Positions 1-5,785 of a stretch of 6,666 bases of DNA are shown one piece after another. How positions within the stretch are numbered: the first letter of the stretch is position 1; every line of letters starts with the position of its first letter. Location of the stretch: positions 1 to 6,666 of the forward strand of contig WTJQ01000546.1 in assembly GCA_011524785.1 (NCBI GenBank), read 5' to 3'. The DNA comes from Planctomycetota bacterium. GTDB taxonomy: Bacteria; Planctomycetota; UBA1135; GCA-002686595. The notes beneath the pieces are model-generated. The model saw only the letters and a list, made by a program, of their open reading frames with translations, was not told where the DNA came from and ran no database searches. Made by a program: the position numbers and the translations under genes.

Positions 1-396
1 GGCCTGGGTGAGCGGATCACCGAGGTGCTGGACCACGAGCGCTTCCTGCCAGCGGTCAGCCAGGGCATCGTCGGCCTGACGTGCCGTGCGGACGACTCCG
101 ACACCCAGGCCCTGCTGTCCGGGCTGCCCGACGACGGGACCCACGCGCGGGCGCGCGCCGAGCGCCGCTTCCTCAACACGCTCGAGGCCGGCTGCACGGC
201 GCCGGTCGCCGCGCACGCGACGGTCGAGGGCGCCACCCTCACGCTGGAGGCCCGCGTCCTGGCGGTGGACGGGACGCGCTCCCTCACCGGCCAACGCACG
301 GGCACCCTCGACGACCCCGAGGCCCTCGGCGCGGCGCTCGCGGAGGAGCTGCTGGCTCAGGGCGCGGCCGCGCTGGTCGCGGAGGCCCGCGGATGA
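1..396 (+). CDS. hemC: Porphobilinogen deaminase (hydroxymethylbilane synthase), C-terminal part
   Basis: This enzyme joins four porphobilinogen molecules into the linear tetrapyrrole hydroxymethylbilane, in the cytoplasm. Only the last 131 residues are in the window; the start lies to the left. The visible part opens with RITEVLDHERFLPAVSQG, which matches the family's conserved stretch before the C-terminal domain (usually LPAVGQGALGIECR; here VSQG and GLTCR). The segment ERRFLNTLEAGCTAPVAAHA contains the cysteine (codon at 193-195) that in this family carries the covalent dipyrromethane cofactor. The remainder is the small C-terminal domain, ending in the usual alanine-rich helix. The stop codon overlaps the hemD start (ATGA, 393-396), so the two are probably translationally coupled. 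The coding frame runs open from base 1, so any start shown inside the window (for example at 25) is not the real one. Identification is firm from the cofactor-loop motif and from hemD and hemL following. Confidence 0.95.
   Translation, partial: GLGERITEVLDHERFLPAVSQGIVGLTCRADDSDTQALLSGLPDDGTHARARAERRFLNTLEAGCTAPVAAHATVEGATLTLEARVLAVDGTRSLTGQRTGTLDDPEALGAALAEELLAQGAAALVAEARG
381..385 (+). promoter_or_regulatory. Ribosome binding site for hemD
   Basis: A perfect GGAGG lies inside the last codons of hemC, 7 bases before the ATG at 393. It supports that ATG as the hemD start. The hemD frame runs open far upstream of this point, but that part only overlaps hemC and does not resemble HemD. Confidence 0.7.
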
Positions 397-1097
397 CGGA
401 GGCCAGCCCCTGGCGCGTGCTGATCACTGGCCCGATCGACGGCCGCGACGAGTGGCTGGAGGCCGCGACTCGCGCCGGATGGGAGGCCCACGAGGCGCCC
501 CTGCTCGAGCGGGTCCCCCTCTCCTGGGAGCTCGCCTGCGAGACGCGCCCGGCCTGGATCGCCCTGACCTCGAGCGGCGCCCTCGAGGCCCTGGCCGACC
601 TCGCCCGGGTCGAGCCCACCTGGAAGGACGTGCCGGTGGCCACCGTCGGGGAGCGCACGGCCGAGCGCATCCGGGCCCTGGGCTTCGAGGTCCAGCTCGT
701 GGCCGAGGGTCGCAACGCCCAGGACCTCGCCCGAGCCCTCATCGAGCGCGAGCCGGAGGGCCCGGTCCTCTGGCTTCGCGGCGAGCGCGCCCTGGACCTC
801 GGCGACCTCCTGCGGGAGGGCGGGGTGGCAGTGGAGGAGCGCGTGGTCTATGCCACGCGTCCCGCCTCGGCGGTCGCCCTCCAGCCGGTCGACGTGGTCT
901 TCTTCGCCTCCCCCTCGGCCGTCGCCGTGTGGCAGGAGCTGGCCACGGGGACCGTGCCCGGCGCACTCGCCATGGGCTGGACCACCCTCGAGGCCCTGCA
1001 GGAGGCCGAGCGCGCCTTCTCCTTCGCCCTCCCGCTGATCACTCCCGAGCCCGTGTCGCTCACCGTCGCCCTCGACGCCATCGCCGCCTCGTCATGA
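393..1097 (+). CDS. hemD: Uroporphyrinogen-III synthase
   Basis: This enzyme closes hydroxymethylbilane into uroporphyrinogen III while inverting ring D; it acts directly after HemC. The product is 234 residues, close to the normal length of a single-domain HemD (about 240-260). The family is poorly conserved in sequence, but its landmarks are present: WRVLITGPIDGRDEWLEAATRAGW at the start, ALTSSGALEAL, then VATVGERTAERIRALGF (the usual 'VG..TA..L...G' segment). Next come VLWLRGERALDLGDLLREGGVAVEERVVYATRP (the usual 'vY.t' strand), DVVFFASPSAVAVW ('vvftSp.av') and ALAMGWTTLEAL, the second glycine/threonine turn. The start is fixed by GGAGG at 381-385 and by the ATGA overlap with hemC. The gene ends in another ATGA overlap with hemL (1094-1097). 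Position between hemC and hemL makes the call strong despite low sequence conservation. Confidence 0.92.
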   Translation: MTEASPWRVLITGPIDGRDEWLEAATRAGWEAHEAPLLERVPLSWELACETRPAWIALTSSGALEALADLARVEPTWKDVPVATVGERTAERIRALGFEVQLVAEGRNAQDLARALIEREPEGPVLWLRGERALDLGDLLREGGVAVEERVVYATRPASAVALQPVDVVFFASPSAVAVWQELATGTVPGALAMGWTTLEALQEAERAFSFALPLITPEPVSLTVALDAIAASS

Positions 1098-2377
1098 CCC
1101 TCGACCTCACCCAGAGCCAGGACATCTTCCAACGCGCCCAGCACCTCATCCCGGGCGGCGTCAACTCGCCGGTGCGCGCGTACCGCTCCGTGGGCGGCAC
1201 CCCGCCGCACATGAAGCGGGGCGAGGGCGCGCTGGTCTGGGACGAGGACGGCAACGAGTACGTCGACCTCGTGCTGTCCTACGGCCCGCTGATCCTCGGG
1301 CACGGCAACGCCGAGGTGAAGCAGGCCCTCCACGACGCCGTCGAGACCGGCACCACCTTCGGCGCCCCCACCCGCGCCGAGCTGCGCATCGCGGAGCGCA
1401 TCGTCGACCGCGTCCCCTCGGTCGAGATGGTGCGGCTGGTCAACAGCGGGACCGAGGCGACCCTCTCGGTCGCGCGCCTGGTGCGCGCCGCGACCGGGCG
1501 CAGCGCCCTGGTCAAGTTCAACGGCTGCTACCACGGCCACGGGGACTCGTACCTCGTGAAGGCCGGGTCGGGCGTCCTGACCCTCGGGGCCCCGGACTCC
1601 CCGGGCGTGCCCTCCGCCCTGGCCGAGCTGTCGCTCGTGGCCGACTACAACGACCCCGCCGGCATCGAGAGGCTGTTCGCCGAGCGTGGCTCGGAGATCG
1701 CCGGCGTCGTCGTCGAGCCGGTGGCCGGCAACATGGGGCTCGTCCCCCCCGATCCGGGCTACCTGGAGCTGCTGCGGCGCCTCTGCGACGAGCACGGAGC
1801 CCTGCTGGTCTTCGACGAGGTCATGACGGGCTTCCGCGTCGCGGCCGGCGGCTACCAGGAGACCTGCGGCGTGATGCCCGACCTGACCTGCATGGGCAAG
1901 GTCATCGGGGGCGGCCTCCCGATCGGCGCCTATGGCGGACGCAAGGACCTCATGGAGCACATCGCTCCGGCCGGCACCGTCTACCAGGCCGGCACGCTGA
2001 GCGGGAACCCGCTGGCCGTGGCCGGAGGCGACAAGACCCTCGAGCTGCTCGGGCGACCCGGGGTCTACGAGGGCCTCGAGCAGGCCTCGCGCACGCTCGC
2101 GGAGGGACTCGAGGAGCTGTGCCGGAAGCACGGCCGTCCCGGGCGCGTCCAGCGCATGGGCTCGATGCTCTGCCTCTACATGACGGACGAGCCCGTGCGG
2201 AACCTGGACGACGTGACCGCCTCCGACCGCGAGGGCTGGACGCGCTTCTTCCACAAGATGCTCGAGGGCGGTGTGCACCTCCCGCCGTCCCCCTACGAGG
2301 CCTGGTTCCTCAGCACCTGCCACGACCAGGCCGTGCTCGACCGCGTCCTGTCCGCGGCCGACCGCGCCCTCGCCTGA
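1094..2377 (+). CDS. hemL: Glutamate-1-semialdehyde 2,1-aminomutase
   Basis: This PLP-dependent enzyme converts glutamate-1-semialdehyde to 5-aminolevulinate, the last step of the C5 route. Its presence means the organism makes haem precursors from glutamyl-tRNA rather than from glycine and succinyl-CoA. The 427-residue product has the usual family length. Visible landmarks are IPGGVNSPVRAYRSVGG (residues 19-35), the SYGPLILGHG loop (62-71), RLVNSGTEAT (114-123), FNGCYHGHGDSYLVKAGSG (142-160) and SPGVPSA (169-175). They continue with FDEVMTGFR (240-248, Asp241 at the cofactor ring nitrogen), the PLP-lysine motif GKVIGGGLPIGAYGG with Lys269, and TVYQAGTLSGNPLA (295-308). The ATG overlaps the hemD stop. 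No clear Shine-Dalgarno sequence precedes it, so translation probably depends on coupling to hemD. The long open frame upstream of 1094 only overlaps hemC and hemD. The gene ends 12 bases from the stop of the convergent propeller-peptidase gene. Confidence 0.98.
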   Translation: MTLDLTQSQDIFQRAQHLIPGGVNSPVRAYRSVGGTPPHMKRGEGALVWDEDGNEYVDLVLSYGPLILGHGNAEVKQALHDAVETGTTFGAPTRAELRIAERIVDRVPSVEMVRLVNSGTEATLSVARLVRAATGRSALVKFNGCYHGHGDSYLVKAGSGVLTLGAPDSPGVPSALAELSLVADYNDPAGIERLFAERGSEIAGVVVEPVAGNMGLVPPDPGYLELLRRLCDEHGALLVFDEVMTGFRVAAGGYQETCGVMPDLTCMGKVIGGGLPIGAYGGRKDLMEHIAPAGTVYQAGTLSGNPLAVAGGDKTLELLGRPGVYEGLEQASRTLAEGLEELCRKHGRPGRVQRMGSMLCLYMTDEPVRNLDDVTASDREGWTRFFHKMLEGGVHLPPSPYEAWFLSTCHDQAVLDRVLSAADRALA

Positions 2378-2392
2378 GCCCGTCGGGGCTCA
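2375..2392. terminator. Perfect inverted repeat joining two convergent stop codons; possible bidirectional hairpin terminator
   Basis: The sequence is TGAGCCC, loop GTCG, GGGCTCA: a perfect 7-bp stem with a 4-base loop. Its outer three bases on each side are the stop codons of hemL (2375-2377, + strand) and of the propeller-peptidase gene (2390-2392, - strand). It would form the same hairpin in either transcript. Neither side has a run of T, so it is not a textbook intrinsic terminator. It may still stop or pause transcription, or protect 3' ends, in a GC-rich genome. That function is inference. Confidence 0.4.
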
Positions 2393-4537
2393 CTTGGTCC
2401 GCAGCTCGAAGGCCTCCACGAGGTCGTCGTCGCGGTAGGTGAAGACGGCCTCGAAGTCGCTCGCCTGGAGCACGCGGATGCGCCCCTCGGCGTCGCGTCG
2501 CAGGCCGAGGCTCGCCACCGAGAGCGCGCCTCCGGGCTCGAGGCGGTAGCCGGGCACGCGGTCGCCTCCCTGGCTCAGGTACTCGGCGATCAGGAGCAGC
2601 TGGTCGGCGCAGGCCTCGAAGCCCGCGTCGAAGCGATCCTTCGCGAAGCGCACCATCAGCTCGGAGTCCGCGAACCACTGGTTCGCCAGGGTCGAGAAGG
2701 CCTCCTGAGGCGCGTTCAGGAAGAACTCCACGTTGCCGCGCAGGTGCGCGCGGTCGAAGGCGCCCTCCTCGCGGAAGCGCCGGACCCAGGCCTCGTTCCA
2801 GGTGGCGTCCTCGCCGTCCCAGAGGCCCTGCTCGCGGAGGAGCGCGCGGGTCGCGGCGCGGTCGTAGCCGCGCGTGACCTCGTCGTGCCACACCACGGCG
2901 TCCCCAGCCGCCCGGCGCAGGCCGGCGTACTTGCGCGCGAACAGGTCCGGGCGCGTTCTGCGGCCGACCGTGTCGAGCATGTTGTGGGCCAGCTCATGGG
3001 CGAAGCAGATGAGGTAGACGTCGGTCTTGCCCTCGCGAACGGCGTCGCGGCCGAAGCTGTTCTCCGGCACGCCGAGACGCATCCCGAAGATGTTGATGCC
3101 GCTGCGAGCCTCGACTCGCTGGTCACGGCTCCCCGGGCCGATCCAGTCGGCGACGCTGACGAGCTCCACGTCCCACGTGCCCCGCGGGATCGCGTCGAGG
3201 AGAGCGCCCATGCGCTCGAGCTGCTCCTCGGTCGCCCGCGCGTTGTCGTAGAAGATCACGCCGTGATCGACGAGCAGCCGTCGGTAGCCGGGGGCCTCGC
3301 CGAGCGCCGCGGCCACGCGAGCGCGGCCCGCGCGGGTGTCGGGTGCACAGGCCTTGAGGACCACGGCGAACTGCGCGAAGAGGGGACAGGAGAAGGTCTC
3401 CGTCTCCTGGTCGAACTCCCGGCGCCGCAGGAGCTCCGGGTAGCGCTCGGGCAGGGCCGCGAGCTGGTCGAAGAGGGCGCGCCGTCCGCGTGCGTCCACG
3501 AGGCCCAGGGCGAGGTCGGCCTGCAGCGCACGCAGGGCCCCGAACACGCGGCCACGCAGGGCCTCGTCCTCGACGAGCTGCGGCCCCAGCGACCCATCCC
3601 CGTCCGCGAGGGCCTGCTCGAAGGTCTCGAGGTGCCCCTCCGAGCCCATGCCGGGCAGCCACCACAGGGAGCCGTTCTTGCCCCCGACGACGAGATCCTG
3701 CACCCCGTCGCGATCGAGATCGGCAATGGTCGGGGTGGAGTTGTCCTCCAGGACCTCTCGCAGCTGGACCTGCTGGCCGAGCTGCCCGTCCTGCAGCAGG
3801 CGGCGGCGCCCGAAGGCGAGCCGGCCCTCCTGCCGGCGGTGAACGGCGAGGTAGCCCCAGTTCACGCCCACGAGCAGGTCGAGCTCGCCGTCGCCCTCCA
3901 GGTCGAGCACGCGCGGGCAGGAGTTGTAGGCCTCCCCCACGCCCTCGATCCGCTCGGGCTCCGCGAAGGAGAGCGCGTCTCGATCACCCTCGTTCCGCAG
4001 CCACGCGACCGGTCCTCCGAAGCTCCCCAACACGAGGTCCAGGGCTCCGTCCCCGTCCAGGTCCACGAGATCGAAGCGGCCCTGGGCCGAGGGCGGCAGG
4101 GGCCACTCGACGGCCTCGGCCCGGTATCGACGGCCCTCGTCGGTCCTCATCCCCTCGTGAACGCGCAGACGGTCGTCGCCACAGGCCACCACCAGGTCGG
4201 GCTCGGAGGAGCCGAGCAGGTCGCCGATCGCGGCCCCGACGTGGCGCCTCCCCCAGGACGGCTGGGGACCCAAGGTCTCGACCGAGCTCCACGCCCCGAG
4301 GCGCCCCCCTTCCACGGAGGCGAAGACGAGGCCGCCATCGCTCGCACCGACGAGCAGGTCCAGCGCCCCGTCCCCGTCCACGTCGGCGGCGCACGGGTTG
4401 GAGCCGCCCGCCACGCGTGCGGGTCCGTCGGGACCCTCGAGCGGGCGCGGTGTCGCGTAGGTCAGGGTCACCCGACCGTCTTGCTGGGACGAGGGCGCGA
4501 AGGGAGCGGACGCGAGAGCGAGGCCGAGGAGGAGCAT
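2390..4537 (-). CDS. Predicted exported FG-GAP (VCBS-like) propeller protein with C-terminal HExxH zinc-peptidase-like domain
   Basis: I do not recognise a named gene. The 715-residue product starts with a short hydrophobic signal-like segment (residues 1-12, LLLGLALASA) without a basic residue. Residues about 45-300 hold FG-GAP-type repeats with calcium-binding-style loops: DVDGDGALD (52-60), DLDGDGALD (159-167), DLEGDGELD (212-220), DLDRDGVQD (273-281), and a degraded one at 106-114 ending EPDLVVA. Residues about 320-425 look mainly helical. The C-terminal domain contains INIFGMRLGVPENSF (481-495) and ICFAHELAHNMLDT (510-523), giving zinc ligands His514 and His518 with catalytic Glu515. About 94 residues later PQEAFSTLANQWFADS (610-625) offers Glu612 as a plausible third ligand, as in gluzincins of the anthrax-lethal-factor type. 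The ATG at 4537 is forced by an in-frame TAG at 4547-4549. Export, calcium binding and peptidase activity are inferred; the substrate is unknown. Confidence 0.85.
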   Translation of the reverse strand: MLLLGLALASAPFAPSSQQDGRVTLTYATPRPLEGPDGPARVAGGSNPCAADVDGDGALDLLVGASDGGLVFASVEGGRLGAWSSVETLGPQPSWGRRHVGAAIGDLLGSSEPDLVVACGDDRLRVHEGMRTDEGRRYRAEAVEWPLPPSAQGRFDLVDLDGDGALDLVLGSFGGPVAWLRNEGDRDALSFAEPERIEGVGEAYNSCPRVLDLEGDGELDLLVGVNWGYLAVHRRQEGRLAFGRRRLLQDGQLGQQVQLREVLEDNSTPTIADLDRDGVQDLVVGGKNGSLWWLPGMGSEGHLETFEQALADGDGSLGPQLVEDEALRGRVFGALRALQADLALGLVDARGRRALFDQLAALPERYPELLRRREFDQETETFSCPLFAQFAVVLKACAPDTRAGRARVAAALGEAPGYRRLLVDHGVIFYDNARATEEQLERMGALLDAIPRGTWDVELVSVADWIGPGSRDQRVEARSGINIFGMRLGVPENSFGRDAVREGKTDVYLICFAHELAHNMLDTVGRRTRPDLFARKYAGLRRAAGDAVVWHDEVTRGYDRAATRALLREQGLWDGEDATWNEAWVRRFREEGAFDRAHLRGNVEFFLNAPQEAFSTLANQWFADSELMVRFAKDRFDAGFEACADQLLLIAEYLSQGGDRVPGYRLEPGGALSVASLGLRRDAEGRIRVLQASDFEAVFTYRDDDLVEAFELRTK
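2984..2998 (-). other. HELAH zinc-binding motif of the propeller-peptidase protein
   Basis: Codons for His-Glu-Leu-Ala-His (residues 514-518), the HExxH zincin signature. It is preceded by a hydrophobic strand (VYLICFA) and followed by a polar helix end (NMLDT), which is the usual setting of a true metal-site helix and not a chance match. Confidence 0.75.
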
Positions 4538-4590
4538 GCGCTCAAGCTAACCCGGCGGTCGCAGGCGCGGCGTCCGCGACCCGACGAAGC

Positions 4591-4624
4591 CCCGCGCTGC
4601 GCGGGACTCGGCCGGCACCGCCGG
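4591..4624. terminator. Two adjacent GC-rich hairpins between the HMA gene and the propeller-peptidase gene
   Basis: In the 89-base gap between the two minus-strand genes there are two perfect short inverted repeats. One is CCCGCG-CTG-CGCGGG (4591-4605), which gains two further pairs after a single mismatch (4588-4589 with 4607-4608). The other is CCGGC-ACC-GCCGG (4612-4624). They lie just after the stop of the HMA gene and could end or weaken its transcript before the next gene. There is no T-tract, and such repeats arise easily at this GC content, so the call is weak. Confidence 0.25.
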
Positions 4625-4626
4625 GC

Positions 4627-5058
4627 TCAGGGCGTGGGGCGCACGATGCGCCCCGCGTACTTGTCGAAGGTCACCGCCGCAGCCACGCCGTCGGGCTCGA
4701 CGCCGTCCTTCAGCCAGACCTCGCCGAGCGCCACGCCCGCGTCCTCGTCGAAGCGCACGGCCGCCTTCTCCACCCCCGCGACGGCGAGCGCCGCGTCGTA
4801 GAGCGTGACCGAGCACCCGTTGCAGCAGGGGCCGTCCACTTGGAACTGCACCAGGCGACTCCCGGCCGGCGGGTCCCCGAAGAGCGCCGCCGGGACGTGG
4901 CGGGGGGCGTTCCCCTCCTCCAGCCGGATCGGCTGGTAGGCCTCGGGCTCGGCGGCGCGCTCCGCGCGGGAGCGCAGGGCCACGAGCCCCAGGGCCACGG
5001 CCGAGACGGCGAGGAGGCCTCCGAGGGCGAGGCGCTGCGGTGTGAAGGGGGCCTGCAC
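4627..5058 (-). CDS. Membrane-anchored heavy-metal-associated (HMA-like) domain protein with CCNGC site
   Basis: Numbering is from the GTG at 5058 (143 residues). The protein has a short N-terminal tail, one transmembrane segment (about 10-28, LALGGLLAVSAVALGLVAL) followed by Arg-Ser-Arg, then a charged linker. A soluble HMA-like fold follows (about 69-140): LVQFQVDGPCCNGCSVTLYDAALAVAGVEKAAVRFDEDAGVALGEVWL. The GPCCNGC stretch corresponds to the GMxCxxC metal loop, with Cys79 and Cys82 as the expected ligands and Cys78 an extra neighbour. The 'AGVEKAAVRF' segment is the usual 'GV..a.V.f' strand. The likely role is binding or handing over a soft metal such as Cu(I) at the membrane; the metal and partner are not known. 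The frame also opens at a GTG at 5085, adding nine residues, but that part overlaps a possible promoter and has no ribosome site. AAGGGG lies just before 5058. It is divergent from gmhA. Confidence 0.75.
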   Translation of the reverse strand: MQAPFTPQRLALGGLLAVSAVALGLVALRSRAERAAEPEAYQPIRLEEGNAPRHVPAALFGDPPAGSRLVQFQVDGPCCNGCSVTLYDAALAVAGVEKAAVRFDEDAGVALGEVWLKDGVEPDGVAAAVTFDKYAGRIVRPTP

Positions 5059-5066
5059 GACCCCTT

Positions 5067-5095
5067 CGTATCGCCCAGTCCCCACCCCGCGTCAA
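5067..5095 (-). promoter_or_regulatory. Possible sigma70-type promoter for the HMA gene
   Basis: On the minus strand TTGACG (5095-5090) is followed after exactly 17 bases by GATACG (5072-5067). The -35 matches consensus in five of six positions; the -10 matches in only three of six but is among the few A/T-containing stretches here. Transcription would start near 5060-5058, at or next to the GTG at 5058. That favours the inner start and suggests a leaderless or almost leaderless mRNA. Prediction by eye only. Confidence 0.35.
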
Positions 5096-5172
5096 GGCGC
5101 GCGGTCGCCATTCGGGGCCCGTTCTCCTCCCTGGACGTTGCCCGCTGCGACCGAGCGCGCGACCATGGCCCC
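5096..5172. other. Intergenic stretch between divergent HMA gene and gmhA
   Basis: These 77 bases upstream of gmhA must hold its promoter if gmhA is not expressed from elsewhere. I see no convincing -35/-10 pair on the + strand, no clear Shine-Dalgarno sequence near the ATG at 5173, and no obvious operator. Confidence 0.4.
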
Positions 5173-5769
5173 ATGAGCAGCGCCGATCCGATCCGTGCCG
5201 CCTTCGAGGAGGCGCAGGCGACCCTGGCCGCCTTCCTCGCCGAGCCGGCGTGCCTGGCCGGGGTGGCCGCCTTCGCCGATGCGGCCGAAGCGACGCTGCG
5301 CCGCGGGGGCAAGCTCATGAGCTGCGGCAACGGCGGCTCCATGTGCGACGCCATGCACTTCGCGGAGGAGTGGACCGGCCGCTTCCGCGGGGACCGGGAC
5401 GCCCTCACGGCCCTGGCCTTCTCGGACCCCAGCCACCTCACCTGCATCGCCAACGACTTCGGCTTCGACGCGATCTTCGAGCGCCAGGTCGAGGCTCACG
5501 GGCGCGAGGGGGACCTCCTGCTCGCGATCTCCACCTCGGGCAACTCCCCGAACGTCCTGCGCGCCATCGACGCGGCCAAGGCGCGTGGCATCCACACGGT
5601 GGGGCTGCTCGGCAAGGGAGGCGGGACCGCCCTCGAGCGGGTCGACACCGCCATCGTGGTTCCCTTGGCGACCAGCTCGGACCGCATCCAGGAGCTCCAC
5701 ATCAAGGTGCTCCACACGGTCATCGAGGCCGTCGAGCGCCGGCTGTTCCCGGCGAACTACGGCGCCTGA
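5173..5769 (+). CDS. gmhA: Sedoheptulose-7-phosphate isomerase
   Basis: This SIS-domain enzyme turns D-sedoheptulose 7-phosphate into D-glycero-D-manno-heptose 7-phosphate. That is the first step toward ADP- or GDP-activated heptose for lipopolysaccharide core or S-layer/capsule glycans. The 198-residue product aligns by eye with E. coli GmhA almost end to end with a one-residue offset. Shared stretches include LMSCGNGGSMCDAMHFAEEWTGRF, IANDFGFDAIFERQVEAHGREGDLLLAISTSGNSPNVLRAI and SSDRIQELHIKVLHTVIE. The known zinc ligands are kept: His62, Glu66, Gln173 and His181 (E. coli 61, 65, 172, 180), as is Asp170. The ATG at 5173 gives the family length; the ATG at 5165 is in another frame. No later heptose gene (hldE, gmhB, hldD) is next to it, so the pathway must be completed elsewhere. 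It is divergent from the HMA gene and convergent with the GNAT gene. Confidence 0.96.
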   Translation: MSSADPIRAAFEEAQATLAAFLAEPACLAGVAAFADAAEATLRRGGKLMSCGNGGSMCDAMHFAEEWTGRFRGDRDALTALAFSDPSHLTCIANDFGFDAIFERQVEAHGREGDLLLAISTSGNSPNVLRAIDAAKARGIHTVGLLGKGGGTALERVDTAIVVPLATSSDRIQELHIKVLHTVIEAVERRLFPANYGA

Positions 5770-5777
5770 TCCAGGCG
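5763..5777. terminator. Inverted repeat over the gmhA stop codon; possible terminator hairpin
   Basis: CGCCTG (5763-5768), loop ATC, CAGGCG (5772-5777): a perfect 6-bp stem with a 3-base loop that includes the first two bases of the gmhA stop codon. It sits in the short junction with the convergent GNAT gene, whose stop is at 5786-5788. No T-tract follows on either strand. A role in ending transcription is inference. Confidence 0.3.
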
Positions 5778-5785
5778 ACGCCGGG

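Noticed and set aside
848..2323. 491-codon open frame on the minus strand opposite hemD and hemL
   Set aside because: Lies wholly antisense to genes with clear family motifs. Its protein is rich in Ala, Gly, Arg, Val and His without recognisable domains, as expected for the shadow frame of a GC-rich gene.
2744..4801. 685-codon open frame on the plus strand opposite the propeller-peptidase gene
   Set aside because: Antisense to a frame with repeated DxDxDG loops, a HELAH motif and a signal-like start. The plus-strand product has no recognisable motif and runs into the HMA gene region. Lack of stops is explained by GC content.
5059..5085. Nine extra N-terminal codons of the HMA gene from the GTG at 5085
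   Set aside because: No ribosome site precedes 5085, and the segment overlaps the promoter candidate. The GTG at 5058 has AAGGGG just before it. Not excluded, only less likely.
3490..5172. Long in-frame extension upstream of the gmhA ATG
   Set aside because: GmhA homology and family length begin at 5173. The upstream part is Arg/Pro-rich shadow sequence opposite other genes.
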